The notes under the pieces were generated by a model. It did no database searches, was not told the origin of the DNA, and worked only from the letters and a program-made list of their open reading frames with translations. A DNA stretch of 64,000 bases from JAPLHP01 sp963720375. Lineage in GTDB: Bacteria > Chloroflexota > Dehalococcoidia > UBA2247 > RBG-13-53-26. Shown here in pieces: positions 24,617 to 34,539 of the stretch. Each line of letters starts with the position of its first letter. Position 1 is the first letter of the stretch. A program made the position numbers and the translations under genes. Location of the stretch: the NCBI GenBank assembly GCA_963720375.1, contig CAVRFM010000019.1, positions 104,701-168,700 on the forward strand, written 5' to 3'.

Positions 24617-25305
24617 AACCCAAATCTTACTCGAATGACATTAGCTGCGTAACTCACAATCTCCCTCGCAGAGAATTTGGCCTCGCCCTTTGTCCTATCC
24701 GTGAATTCAATAGGTATCTCAACATAGCTAAAGCCATTTCTTACCAGCCTGTAAAGCGTTTCCATACCGATGGAGTAACCCTTTGAGCAAAAAACATCGA
24801 AATCCAACGACCTTAAGGCCTCCCGCCTATAGCACTTATACCCGCCAGCCCAATCTCCGATGTACCATCCCAATAGCAGTCGCGTATATATGTTGGCACC
24901 ACTGCTGATCAATCTTCTCACCGGGCTTCTTTGTGATCTGCTTCCCATCACCAACCGCGAACCAATGACTACATCGTAATCTCTTATCTTTTCTAAGAAT
25001 TGCGGAATATTTCTGGGGTCATGAGAAAAATCAGCATCCATTTCGATAATACAGTCAACGTCTTGCTCTCTGGCATACTTGAGACCAGCAATGCCAGCAG
25101 TACCCCTACCCCGTTCCTGCCGATGAATCACATGAATCTTCCCCGGTTTCTCCGCTGCTAACCTGTCAGCTATTTCACCTGTTCCATCAGGTGAGCTATC
25201 ATCCACAACCACGATGCCCACATCACCCTGTTCCAATACCTGCTCGACAATACTCTCAATGTTATCCTTCTCATTGTAAGTGGGTAACATCACTATCGCT
25301 CTCAT
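24613..25305 (-). CDS. GT2 glycosyltransferase, dolichol-phosphate-mannose synthase type
   Basis: Soluble GT-A glycosyltransferase of about 231 aa resembling DPM1-type polyprenyl-phosphate mannosyltransferases. It has MLPTYNEKDNIE, VVVDDSSPDGTGEIA, the metal-binding DAD in IIEMDADFSHDP, and IGSRLVMGS. It lacks the C-terminal membrane domain of larger relatives. ATG 25305 was preferred over an open frame to 25365 because the family N-terminus MRAIVMLPTYNE starts there. The PMT-type glycosyltransferase at 58.2 kb could use the polyprenyl-phosphate sugar it makes. Confidence 0.9.
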   Translation of the reverse strand: MRAIVMLPTYNEKDNIESIVEQVLEQGDVGIVVVDDSSPDGTGEIADRLAAEKPGKIHVIHRQERGRGTAGIAGLKYAREQDVDCIIEMDADFSHDPRNIPQFLEKIRDYDVVIGSRLVMGSRSQRSPVRRLISSGANIYTRLLLGWYIGDWAGGYKCYRREALRSLDFDVFCSKGYSIGMETLYRLVRNGFSYVEIPIEFTDRTKGEAKFSAREIVSYAANVIRVRFGF

Positions 25306-25488
25306 AACGGCCCCATTATATAGCGCCCGGGCTTCTCGTAAAAGTTGCATCGATGGTGCGACCATTCGTTCCTTACCTTACCATCCAACATAGCGATCAG
25401 CCTTCTTCACAATCCATATACCCGCCGGCAACTGAAAGACCTTAACCCAGCGTTGCGGAATTTCCTCACAGCAGGTATAATTTTCTTC

Positions 25489-26712
25489 ATGGATAAAAAG
25501 GCCTTAAGTGGATTAAAGGTACTGGAGTGCGCCGATTTCATAGCTGGACCTTACTGCGGTAAGCTTCTGGCTGATCTTGGCGCTGAGGTAATCAAGGTGG
25601 AGAAACCTGATACCGGCGACGACTCAAGAAGACACGGCCCATTTCCGCAAGACATACCAAACCCTGAAAAGAGTGGCCTTTTCCTCTACCTGAACGCAAA
25701 TAAACTTGGCATAACCCTCGATGTCGAGAGTAGTACAGGAGCCAACATACTAAAAGAGCTTTTGAAGGAAACCGACATCTTCATAGAAGATAAACCCCCA
25801 GCGACAACGGAAAGGCTGGGACTCTCCTATCCAAACATCCGAAAAGTAAACCCCCATGCTATTATGGTTTCTCTCACCCCCTTCGGACAGAGCGGGCCTT
25901 ACAGAGACTACAAGGGGTATGCCATAAACTGCAGTGCGCTGGGTGGGCAGAGCGTCTGTGCAGGTGAACCCGGAAGAGAACCCTTAACCCCACCGCTAAG
26001 CCTGGGACATTACCAGAGCGGGGCAGCCGGTGCTGCAGCTGCCATGGCAGCTATATTTGCCCGAGAAGCAACCGGTGAAGGGCAACATATTGACGTCTCT
26101 GAAGCGCAGGTTTGGGCTACTCTTCACACCGGGAATCAGGAATCAGCCTTCGTAATGCACGGAATGAAGCGCATGAGGTGGGGACATCGCACCCCAGGAG
26201 TTTATCCATACACCATACTACCCTGTAAGGATGGCTTCATGAGCATGATCGCTATCCAAGGCTACCAATGGAAGAGGTTCCTGGAGCTTATTGGCGATGG
26301 AGAAGTACCCGGTTGGTATTCCAACGAACCTAGATTCCAGGATCGCCGCGAAATAAGTTTGAAGTACGCCGATGAGATGGATGGACTTCTGGCTCCCTGG
26401 CTGACCACACACACCAAGGAGGAGATACATCACCTCTGCCTGGAAAAAAGGATCCCTTTCAGCCCTGTCAAGAACATAAAAGAGGTAGTTAACGACAAAC
26501 ATCTCGAAGTGCGGGAGTATTTCGTAGAAATAGAGCATCCAGCCGCTGGCAAACTGAAGTATCCCGGCGCCCCGTGCAAATTCTCAGAAACGCCCTGGAA
26601 AATGGAAAGACCCGCCCCCCTGCTCGGGGAGCATAACGAGGAAATCTATTGTCACCGCCTCGGATATCCCAGAGAAGAGCTGGTTCAACTTCACAGGGGA
26701 GGAATCATTTGA
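25489..26712 (+). CDS. Class III CoA-transferase, non-catalytic-type subunit (second pair)
   Basis: CaiB/BaiF family protein of 407 aa with LKVLECADFIAGPYCGKLLAD, GAEVIKVEKP, NKLGITLDVES and GEGQHIDVSE. The aspartate position reads SLGHYQSGAAG, with no Asp, as in the first gene of the other pair. ATG 25489 gives the family N-terminus; the frame stays open 144 bases further upstream. Its TGA stop overlaps the TTG start of the next CoA-transferase by four bases. It is therefore best viewed as one subunit of a heteromeric enzyme. Confidence 0.9.
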   Translation: MDKKALSGLKVLECADFIAGPYCGKLLADLGAEVIKVEKPDTGDDSRRHGPFPQDIPNPEKSGLFLYLNANKLGITLDVESSTGANILKELLKETDIFIEDKPPATTERLGLSYPNIRKVNPHAIMVSLTPFGQSGPYRDYKGYAINCSALGGQSVCAGEPGREPLTPPLSLGHYQSGAAGAAAAMAAIFAREATGEGQHIDVSEAQVWATLHTGNQESAFVMHGMKRMRWGHRTPGVYPYTILPCKDGFMSMIAIQGYQWKRFLELIGDGEVPGWYSNEPRFQDRREISLKYADEMDGLLAPWLTTHTKEEIHHLCLEKRIPFSPVKNIKEVVNDKHLEVREYFVEIEHPAAGKLKYPGAPCKFSETPWKMERPAPLLGEHNEEIYCHRLGYPREELVQLHRGGII

Positions 26713-27926
26713 GTCCACATAAACAACGTCCCCTTCAAGGCTATCGAGTGATCAATTTTGGTTGGGTGTTCGCTGGCCCCTATCTGGCTAGCATGTTAGG
26801 TGACCTGGGAGCCGAAGTAATAAAGGCAGAGACAAGGAGTCGCGTAGACTCTATGAGACTCAGTCCCGACAATCTGGACAGAGACCCAGATAGAGACCCA
26901 TGGTTTCACAGTGGGGTCCGCAATCAACTGAGCGTTACTATAGATATGGCCAAACCCGAGGCCATACCGGTGCTCAAGAACCTCGTCAGGATAAGTGATA
27001 TTGTGATTGAGAATTTCTCTCCCCGTGTTATGAAAGATCATACCCTGGATTATGAGTCATTGGTAGCAGTGAACCCCGCTATCATCATGATTTCCCTGCC
27101 TGCCGCTGGAAGCTATGGCCCCTTGAGGGATGCCCAGACTTATGGACCTTCACTGACCGGTCTTGCTGGCATTGACAGTATGGTAGGCTACTACGGTGAA
27201 CGTGTCTTGGGTCTGCAGCAGGCATATGCCGACATCAATAGCTCCCTTCACGGAGCTTTTGCTGTCATGGCTGCTCTGTACTACCGCAAGAGAACTGGTA
27301 AAGGACAGCATATCGACATGGCGCAGTTGGAAGCAGTACTCAGCACTGCCGGTGAGGCAGTATTGGAATACACCATGAACGGGAGAGTTCTGGGTACTAT
27401 GGGTAACCGCCATCCCACAATGTGCCCTCACAACAATTACCGCTGCAAAGGAGACGATAAGTGGGTTTCCATCGCCGTGCAGACAGAAGAGGAATGGAAG
27501 GCTTTTTGTGAGGCCATTGGTAATCCTCCCTGGGTACAGGATGAAAGATTTGCCGATAGATATAGCCGGATTAAGAATCAAGAAGAACTGGATAAACTCA
27601 TCTCACAGTGGACCATCAACTACACCTACTACGAGATAATGGAAACACTTCAGAAGTTTGGAGTCGCAGCGGCACCCTGCCTCGACACTGAAGGAAGGTT
27701 CTTCGACCCACATCTCCAGGCAAGGCAAACGTATATGGAGGTCGAACACCCCGCCACAGGTGTAGACTGGGTGGCCAATTCAGCCTGGAGAATGTCGGAA
27801 AACCCAACTGAGATTCATCACCGCTCACCATTATTTGGAGAGCATAACAACTACGTTTTTAGAGAACTCCTGGGCATGACTGACGAAGAGATCACCCGTC
27901 TGGAAGAACAGAAGGTTCTCTACTAG
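26709..27926 (+). CDS. Class III CoA-transferase, catalytic-type subunit (second pair)
   Basis: CaiB/BaiF family protein of 405 aa: YRVINFGWVFAGPYLASML, GAEVIKAETRS, SVTIDMAKPE and GKGQHIDMAQLE. The catalytic aspartate position is occupied (QQAYADINSS). Start TTG 26709 lies in a TTGA overlap with the upstream stop and has GGGAGG 7 bases upstream; the frame also runs back into the upstream gene. It resembles the 12039-13223 protein in motif order. rsmG starts 8 bases after its stop. Confidence 0.92.
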   Translation: MSPHKQRPLQGYRVINFGWVFAGPYLASMLGDLGAEVIKAETRSRVDSMRLSPDNLDRDPDRDPWFHSGVRNQLSVTIDMAKPEAIPVLKNLVRISDIVIENFSPRVMKDHTLDYESLVAVNPAIIMISLPAAGSYGPLRDAQTYGPSLTGLAGIDSMVGYYGERVLGLQQAYADINSSLHGAFAVMAALYYRKRTGKGQHIDMAQLEAVLSTAGEAVLEYTMNGRVLGTMGNRHPTMCPHNNYRCKGDDKWVSIAVQTEEEWKAFCEAIGNPPWVQDERFADRYSRIKNQEELDKLISQWTINYTYYEIMETLQKFGVAAAPCLDTEGRFFDPHLQARQTYMEVEHPATGVDWVANSAWRMSENPTEIHHRSPLFGEHNNYVFRELLGMTDEEITRLEEQKVLY

Positions 27927-27934
27927 AATTATTG

Positions 27935-28654
27935 ATGCTGGAGCTTCTCCTAGACGGGGCCGACCAGCTAGGCCTTACCCTCACTCCAGAGCAAGTTAAG
28001 CAATTTCAACTCTACTACGAAGATCTGGTCGACTGGAACAAGAGGGTAAATCTGACTGCCATCACCAGTTATGAAGAGGTACAGCTCAAACACTTCCTGG
28101 ACTCCCTCACTATAGTACCAGCCTTGAGGGATATGGCATGGGCGAAAAGGAATCTTTTTTTAATAGACGTTGGCACCGGAGGCGGAATTCCGGGCATTCC
28201 CTTGAAGATCGTCCTTCCGGAAGCCAGAGTAGTACTGCTGGACTCTGTGGCCAAGAAAACAGCTTTTGTACAACATATGGTGAATAGACTCGGTCTTGAG
28301 CAAGTACAGGTTTTAACCGCACGCGCCGAAGACATCGCTCATCAATCAGACTACCGCGAGATGTTTGACTTAGTCGTATGCCGCGCTGTCAGCAAGCTCG
28401 CCACCATCGCCGAGTTGACTCTGCCGCTATGCAAGAATGGTGGGATCGTTGTCGCCCCCAAGAAAGGGCAAATCGAGAGAGAACTAAGCCAAGCCACTAA
28501 AGCGATAGATATTCTCGGCGGTAAGGTAGGAGAGATCAGGCAAGTGGATCTGAAAGACCTAGAGCAACACCACCTAGTCATTCTGAATAAGGCATTACCC
28601 ACCCCATCAAAGTATCCCCGTCGTGCCGGCATGCCAGCAAAGCATCCTCTTTAA
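27935..28654 (+). CDS. rsmG: 16S rRNA (guanine-N7) methyltransferase
   Basis: RsmG (GidB) methylates G527 of 16S rRNA. About 240 aa with the SAM-binding motif DVGTGGGIPGIPLKI, KHFLDSL before it, and the family stretch DWNKRVNLTAIT. ATG 27935 is directly preceded by an in-frame TTG at 27932. It follows the CoA-transferase pair closely and may be read from the same transcript, though the functions are unrelated. Confidence 0.94.
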   Translation: MLELLLDGADQLGLTLTPEQVKQFQLYYEDLVDWNKRVNLTAITSYEEVQLKHFLDSLTIVPALRDMAWAKRNLFLIDVGTGGGIPGIPLKIVLPEARVVLLDSVAKKTAFVQHMVNRLGLEQVQVLTARAEDIAHQSDYREMFDLVVCRAVSKLATIAELTLPLCKNGGIVVAPKKGQIERELSQATKAIDILGGKVGEIRQVDLKDLEQHHLVILNKALPTPSKYPRRAGMPAKHPL

Positions 28655-28910
28655 CCCTGTAATACCAAACCCAAAACTCAAACATGACCTGAATAGAAAC
28701 CGTGTGTGAAATTCAGCACCTTGCTTCTTCTGATCAAGAGAAAGCCTCAGGCTGCAGCTTGTGACGACGCTAGTATCTTGACATACTCTCGTTGCTGATA
28801 ATATTGCTAACTCCTGTCTTATACTTTACCATTATGATGTATTTTCTGATCACCACAAAACTATCGACTTCGTAGAAATCAAATAAGATGAACCCTGGGT
28901 GTTAAAGCAT
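28655..28910. other. Gap upstream of uvrB with a possible promoter
   Basis: No gene seen. A perfect TTGACA at 28778-28783 is followed by an AT-rich stretch (TAATAT at 28799, 15 bases later), a plausible though imperfectly spaced promoter. I looked for a LexA-type palindrome (Bacillus or E. coli type) and found none. Confidence 0.35.
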
Positions 28911-30986
28911 ATGTCATCCTTTGAAATCTCCTCTGAATTTAGACCTACTGGCGACCAGCCCCAAGCAGTGGAAAAGCTGATAGATGGACTATCTAAAGGA
29001 TATAGACGGCAAACACTCCTGGGAGTAACCGGCAGCGGCAAAACCTTCACCATGGCTAATGTCATCGAAAGAATTCAGAGGCCTACCCTAGTCATCTGCC
29101 ATAACAAAACCCTGGCGGCCCAGTTGTACACTGAGTTTAAGGATTTTTTCCCTCGCAATGCTGTGGGATATTTTGTCAGTTACTATGACTACTACCAACC
29201 AGAGGCATATATTCCCCGCACTGACACATATATAGAGAAGGAAACAGACATAAACGAGGAAATCGATAAGCTGCGCCATGCTGCTACCCGTGCACTCTTT
29301 GAGAGAAGAGACGTGGTTATCGTAGCTTCAGTCTCCTGTATCTACGGTTTGGGTTCACCTGAAGAGTATCACAGCTTTGTGGTTGGGTTGAAGAAAGGTG
29401 AGAAACGAAATCGGAATAAAATAGTGCGCCAACTCGTTGATATGCAGTATCAGCGAAATGACATCGAATTTAGCCGCGGCAGGTTCCGCATTCGGGGTGA
29501 TGTTCTGGAAATCCAGCCCTCTTACGAAGAAAAAGCAGTGCGGATTGAATTCTGGGGAGATGAAATCGAACGTATTATGGAGATCGACCCGCTCACCGGA
29601 GAAGTGCTGACAGAATGTGACTATATAGATATCTACCCCGCAAAGCATTTCGTCACCTCACGTGAAAAACTAGTTGCAGCCATATCCGATATCCGAGCAG
29701 AACTGGAAGAAAGAATAGCAGAGCTTCAAAGCCAGGAAAAACAGCTAGAGGCAGCCAGGTTGGAGACACGCACCAATTATGACATCGAGATGCTCCAGGA
29801 GGTGGGGTATTGTACCGGGGTGGAGAACTACTCCCGCCATCTTTCACGCCGTCCTCCAGGCAGTCCACCATCGACTCTCCTTGATTACTTTCCCGACGAT
29901 TTCTTGTTGTTTGTCGATGAATCACACATGACCCTGCCCCAAATCAGGGGAATGTACCACGGCGACAGAAGTCGAAAGGAAACACTGGTAGGATATGGCT
30001 TCCGCCTGCCATCTGCTCTGGATAACCGCCCCTTGACCTTTGAAGAATTCGAGAATCGCATCAATCAGGTTATCTATGTCTCGGCCACACCCGGACCTTA
30101 CGAATACGAACATGGTCAGCAGATAGCAGAGCAACTTGTCCGCCCTACTGGCCTGCTCGAACCTTCCGTTGAGGTCAAACCCACCAAAGGCCAAATAGAC
30201 GACCTTCTGGAACAGATCAAAAATCGCGTCAACCACGGTGAACGTTGTCTGGTAACCACCCTCACTAAGAGAATGGCAGAGGAACTTTCCGAATACCTCA
30301 TAGAAATGGGGGTAAAGACTCACTACCTTCATTCAGAGATTGAGACACTGGAAAGGGTAGAGATTCTGCATGACCTCCGCCTTGGCGTCTATGACGTAGT
30401 AGTGGGGATAAATCTTCTCCGAGAGGGGCTCGACTTACCAGAAGTGAGCCTGGTAGCTATTCTTGATGCCGATAAAGAGGGTTATTTGAGGTCAACAGGG
30501 GCACTTATTCAAACCATGGGACGTGCTGCCCGCCACGTTGATGGTCACGTCATCATGTATGCCGACTCCATCACTGATTCAATGAGGGCTGCTATTGATG
30601 AGACATACCGGCGTCGTTCAGTCCAGGAAGCTTATAACCGCGAGCACGGTATTACCCCGCAGAGTATCAGAAAAGCCATAAAAGATATAACCGACAGAGT
30701 CAAGGCAGTTGCCGAGGCCCATGTCCCTTATGAAGCAGACCGTTCCTTCTCCAAGGACCAAATAGCCGGCCTGATCAAGGATCTGGAATCCCAGATGAAG
30801 AGTGCTGCCAGAAATCTAGAATTCGAGAAGGCAGCCCTTCTGCGTGACCGCATCATCGAACTCAGAAAGCAGCTAGTCGAGTTTCAACAAATTGATAGCG
30901 GCAACGAGCAGAATTCCAGGCCACATCCCGTCAAAGAGGGAAAAAACAAAGAGTCTGTTAAAAGTCATCATAAAGTGGTTAAATAG
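28911..30986 (+). CDS. uvrB: Excinuclease ABC subunit B
   Basis: DNA damage recognition helicase-like subunit of nucleotide excision repair, 691 aa. Walker A GVTGSGKTFTMAN at about residue 38, the beta-hairpin region with YYDYYQPEAYIP, the DESH box FVDESHMTLPQ, VSATPGPYE, motif VI GRAARH, and a C-terminal UVR domain (EFEKAALLRDRIIELRK) that contacts UvrC. The full length is intact. ATG 28911 fits the family N-terminus; GTG 28899 is an alternative. The last 40 residues are a charged tail beyond the UVR domain. No uvrA or uvrC is in the window. Confidence 0.97.
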   Translation: MSSFEISSEFRPTGDQPQAVEKLIDGLSKGYRRQTLLGVTGSGKTFTMANVIERIQRPTLVICHNKTLAAQLYTEFKDFFPRNAVGYFVSYYDYYQPEAYIPRTDTYIEKETDINEEIDKLRHAATRALFERRDVVIVASVSCIYGLGSPEEYHSFVVGLKKGEKRNRNKIVRQLVDMQYQRNDIEFSRGRFRIRGDVLEIQPSYEEKAVRIEFWGDEIERIMEIDPLTGEVLTECDYIDIYPAKHFVTSREKLVAAISDIRAELEERIAELQSQEKQLEAARLETRTNYDIEMLQEVGYCTGVENYSRHLSRRPPGSPPSTLLDYFPDDFLLFVDESHMTLPQIRGMYHGDRSRKETLVGYGFRLPSALDNRPLTFEEFENRINQVIYVSATPGPYEYEHGQQIAEQLVRPTGLLEPSVEVKPTKGQIDDLLEQIKNRVNHGERCLVTTLTKRMAEELSEYLIEMGVKTHYLHSEIETLERVEILHDLRLGVYDVVVGINLLREGLDLPEVSLVAILDADKEGYLRSTGALIQTMGRAARHVDGHVIMYADSITDSMRAAIDETYRRRSVQEAYNREHGITPQSIRKAIKDITDRVKAVAEAHVPYEADRSFSKDQIAGLIKDLESQMKSAARNLEFEKAALLRDRIIELRKQLVEFQQIDSGNEQNSRPHPVKEGKNKESVKSHHKVVK

Positions 30987-31042
30987 GGACAGAAATATAC
31001 AATGAACGATGAAAAAAATCCAAGGAGCCACTCATCGATGGA

Positions 31043-33499
31043 TTGGCGACATTGCGTCAAGGGGTCGATGAATTGAGAACATCATCAGACATCCTCCACA
31101 ACCAGGCTCAACAATTGCTCGACAGCCTATTCGGTAATTCCCCGACCGTCATCCACATTGTCCAAAACGGAATCATTCAATATGTCAACCATCAGTTCCA
31201 AACATACACAGGTTACAGCAAGGCAGAATTGCTGGGCATGGATTATTTCACGCTTGTCGTACCAGAGGACAGGGATGAGGTAAGAGATAATGCTTTAAAG
31301 ATACTGAGGGGGGATTTGCCCTCTCCACATGAATACAGGATTGTCACCAAGAACGGCAAGATAGGATGGGTAGCAGAGACGATCATATCTATGCAGTTCC
31401 AGGGACAACAGGCAGCCTTAGGAAGCTTCATAGACATTACCGAACATAGGAAGATAGAACAAACCTTAAAAGAATCAGAGGAGAGATATCGGACACTGTT
31501 TGAGTCCGCTGAGGAAGGGATACTTGTAATAGACAACGAGACAAACACATTCACGTATGCTAACCCAGCCATATGTAGAATGTTGGGATATAGTCAAGAA
31601 GAAATAAGGGGAATGGATAGGAGTGCCATTCATCCATCGGATGAATGGGAGCACATACTCTCTGAAATCGAGGCTCAGGCGACAGGGGAAAAAGCGCTAG
31701 CATCAGACATTCCCTGCATTACCAAAGACAGAACTGTGATATATGCAGATATAAGCACAACCAAGGCTTTGATAAACATGAAGGAGTGCACCATAGGCTT
31801 CTTCAGAGATATTACCGAACATAAACGGATAGAAGATGAACTGTCAGAGTCAGAAGAGAAGTTGCGCGCCATATTCGAATCCGTTGCGGACGGAGTCATG
31901 GTCACTGATCTAGAAGGCACCATCACTACACTGAATGATGCCGCAGTTTATCTTTACGGATATAGCAGTAAAGAAGAACTCCTCGGACGGAGTGCTCTCG
32001 ACTTTGTTTCCCCAAAAGACCGCGCTAAAGCCATAGAGAACATGAAACAGACATTACAATACGGCCGAAGCGGTAATACTGAGTATACACTGCTGACCAA
32101 GGGTGGCAGAGAAATTGATGCCGAGTTAAGCAGTGCACTGCTGAGGGATAAATCTGGGAAACCAGCAGGATTTATTGCACTTACAAAGGATATCACTGAA
32201 CGCAAGAAGACTGAAGAGGAGATACTCCAGCGCAACCAGGAACTGGCCGCTCTACATCAAGTATTAACGTCAATAACCCACACCCTCGACCTTGACAAGG
32301 TGATTAAGGAGATTGTCTCTCAGGTTGGCAAAGCGCTCGAGTCTAATTACACCAGTATTGTGATGGTGAATGAAGACGGCAGCCTCGGTGTAGGTAGTGA
32401 GGAATTTGTAGGCATTCCTTCATTATCTACAAAGACACAGCCACATGGTGTTACCAGAAGGATAGTAGATATTACACCACCTCCTATCAGAGCACGACCA
32501 CATGGAGTGACCAGGAGAATCCTCGACAGTGGTCAACCTGTGATCATCGACGATGTAGACACCGTCGAAGGCACCAATCCTGTCCTTCTTGCAGCAGGGA
32601 TTAGATCATACGCCGGTGTGCCTATAAAGTCTAAGAATACCATCATCGGAGTTCTATTCGTCCACAATACAAGGCGAAATGCCTTTGCCGGCAAAACGAA
32701 ACTGCTTATCGCCTTTGCTGACGAGGCAGCTATCGCCATCGAAAATGCTCAACTTTACAAGGAAGCAAGCACAGCTGGGGCACTCCGCGAGGCTGACCGC
32801 CTCAAGACCGAGCTTCTGGCCAATGTCTCCCATGACTTGCGCACACCTTTAACTTCAATCAAAGGCTACACCACAACCATACTCCGCCATTATGAGAAGC
32901 TCAGTGACAAGGAAAAACACGACTTTCTTCACGAAATTGATCTCGCAAGTGACAGGCTTACCGAACTCATTGAGAACCTGCTACAACTTTCAAAACTCGA
33001 AGCTGGTGGGTTCCTTATGAACAAGGAGCCCATTGCCATTACTTCTATCGTCAACAACGCCATAGAGGATACGGAACAGAAGGCAAAGAATTACCATTTT
33101 GTCACGCGGTTTGCTGAATTCTTACCCCTGGTGGAAGCCGATCCCCGCCGCATCCGCCAAGTACTGGACAACCTCCTGAGCAATGCAGTCAAATACTCGC
33201 CAGAGGACACAGAGATTTCGGTGCAGTGCGAATCGAATAAACAGGAGCTTATCGTCCGTGTTCATGACCAGGGTATCGGCATCAGCCACCAAGAGTTGGA
33301 CAAGGTCTTCGAGCGTTTCTACCAGGCTGCTTCTGGGCAGTCTCACAAGGGTGGTGGTGTTGGTTTGGGTTTAGCCATCTGTAAGGGTATAATAGATGCT
33401 CACGGAGGTCGCATCTGGGCAGAGAGCGAACTGGGGAAAGGCAGTATCTTCACATTCACGCTGCCACTGTCACCTCAGAAAAGTAATAGCTTAGACTAG
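31043..33499 (+). CDS. Multi-PAS/GAF sensor histidine kinase
   Basis: 818 aa, no membrane segment, so a cytoplasmic sensor. Domain order: PAS about 25-140, PAS 145-265, PAS 270-395, GAF 405-575, HisKA with the phospho-accepting His about 597 in NVSHDLRTPLTS, and HATPase_c with DNLLSNAVKYSP and GGVGLGLAICKGI. The GAF region contains an insertion with two near copies of PHGVTRRI separated by a proline-rich stretch. TTG start; AAGGAG lies 16 bases upstream, so the exact start is uncertain. Two OmpR-type regulators follow. Confidence 0.92.
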   Translation: MATLRQGVDELRTSSDILHNQAQQLLDSLFGNSPTVIHIVQNGIIQYVNHQFQTYTGYSKAELLGMDYFTLVVPEDRDEVRDNALKILRGDLPSPHEYRIVTKNGKIGWVAETIISMQFQGQQAALGSFIDITEHRKIEQTLKESEERYRTLFESAEEGILVIDNETNTFTYANPAICRMLGYSQEEIRGMDRSAIHPSDEWEHILSEIEAQATGEKALASDIPCITKDRTVIYADISTTKALINMKECTIGFFRDITEHKRIEDELSESEEKLRAIFESVADGVMVTDLEGTITTLNDAAVYLYGYSSKEELLGRSALDFVSPKDRAKAIENMKQTLQYGRSGNTEYTLLTKGGREIDAELSSALLRDKSGKPAGFIALTKDITERKKTEEEILQRNQELAALHQVLTSITHTLDLDKVIKEIVSQVGKALESNYTSIVMVNEDGSLGVGSEEFVGIPSLSTKTQPHGVTRRIVDITPPPIRARPHGVTRRILDSGQPVIIDDVDTVEGTNPVLLAAGIRSYAGVPIKSKNTIIGVLFVHNTRRNAFAGKTKLLIAFADEAAIAIENAQLYKEASTAGALREADRLKTELLANVSHDLRTPLTSIKGYTTTILRHYEKLSDKEKHDFLHEIDLASDRLTELIENLLQLSKLEAGGFLMNKEPIAITSIVNNAIEDTEQKAKNYHFVTRFAEFLPLVEADPRRIRQVLDNLLSNAVKYSPEDTEISVQCESNKQELIVRVHDQGIGISHQELDKVFERFYQAASGQSHKGGGVGLGLAICKGIIDAHGGRIWAESELGKGSIFTFTLPLSPQKSNSLD

Positions 33500-33543
33500 A
33501 GTGCTAGCTAATGACAACAAGAGCAAAGCGGGAGGTGTAGCCA

Positions 33544-34239
33544 ATGCCCCAACGTAAACCATTGATCTTAGTTGTTGATGACGACCCAGGGATCCTAAAA
33601 CTCGTTAGCCTCAACTTAGAGTTGGAAGGCTACCATGTAATCACAGCTCGTGATGGCAAGACAGCTCTAGAACTCATCGAGAATGAGCAGCCGACATTAG
33701 TCATTCTTGACATCATGATGCCTGGCATGGATGGCTTCCAGACATGCGAACGTATCCGCGAATTCTCAGAGGTGTCAATCATAATGCTCACTGCCAAAGG
33801 TCGTGCTGAGGATGTAATACACGGCTTAGATGTTGGTGCCGATGATTATGTAATCAAACCCTTCAGCACCGATGAACTACTGGCTCGAGTAAGAGCAGTA
33901 CTTCGCCGAGCAAAGTTCCCAGAGGAAATGCCACAACCACCATTTATTTCAGGGCAGCTGTGCATAGATTTTTCCCGACACCAAGTGACCATAGCCGAAG
34001 AAGAGGTCATGCTGACTCCCACCGAGTACAGGATTCTCTGCTTGCTGGCTCGTAATGCCGGTAGAACCATTACCCAAGACCAGCTTCTGACTGAAGTCTG
34101 GGGACAAGAATACTGTGGCGATACCCATATTCTTCAAGTGGCAGTGGCTCGTCTGAGAAAGAAAATCAGTGATGATCCCAGTAACCCCAAATATATCGTT
34201 ACCAGACCGGGTATTGGTTACACCCTTAAAAAGCCCTAA
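33544..34239 (+). CDS. OmpR/PhoB-family response regulator 1
   Basis: 231 aa with a receiver domain (acidic pocket VVDDD, phospho-acceptor Asp in LVILDIMMPGMDG, Lys in DDYVIKPFS) and a C-terminal winged helix of the Trans_reg_C type (TPTEYRILCLLARNAG, GDTHILQVAVARLRKKI, RPGIGYTL). It lies 44 bases after the histidine kinase with an AGGAGG-like leader (GGGAGGTG), so it is the likely cognate regulator. A close paralogue follows after 300 bases. Confidence 0.94.
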   Translation: MPQRKPLILVVDDDPGILKLVSLNLELEGYHVITARDGKTALELIENEQPTLVILDIMMPGMDGFQTCERIREFSEVSIIMLTAKGRAEDVIHGLDVGADDYVIKPFSTDELLARVRAVLRRAKFPEEMPQPPFISGQLCIDFSRHQVTIAEEEVMLTPTEYRILCLLARNAGRTITQDQLLTEVWGQEYCGDTHILQVAVARLRKKISDDPSNPKYIVTRPGIGYTLKKP

Positions 34240-34471
34240 TCCCTGATGCAGTGTAAGGCAGTAGTAAACCAGCATCGCTCAAAGTGCCTCTGCGATCTGT
34301 AGCAGTGTCTCCGCCATTGCTCGCGTTAAATATCCTCAAGCCAGCACCATCTGATGCTCAACCAATCTCCAACTGTGACCCTTCGGTGATATTTTCTGTA
34401 CAGCCAGAGGAGAATTTGTGAGATCAGTGGTTACTGCTGAGACACAGGCGTAACTCCATCCTAGTAGAATT

Positions 34472-34494
34472 TGGTCAATCCCTGGATATGACCA
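34472..34494 (+). promoter_or_regulatory. Inverted repeat upstream of response regulator 2
   Basis: TGGTCA (34472-34477) and TGACCA (34489-34494) flank 11 bases; a nested CCTGG/CCAGG pair overlaps. It lies 46 bases before the second regulator, a plausible autoregulatory site. The rest of the gap 34240-34539 holds no recognisable gene. Confidence 0.35.
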
Positions 34495-34539
34495 GGACAT
34501 GACTGTAGAAAGAATATTATTGAGTAAGGATGTATAAAT

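Noticed and set aside
28655..28910. LexA box upstream of uvrB
   Set aside because: No palindrome resembling CGAAC-N4-GTTCG or CTGT-N8-ACAG was found in the gap.
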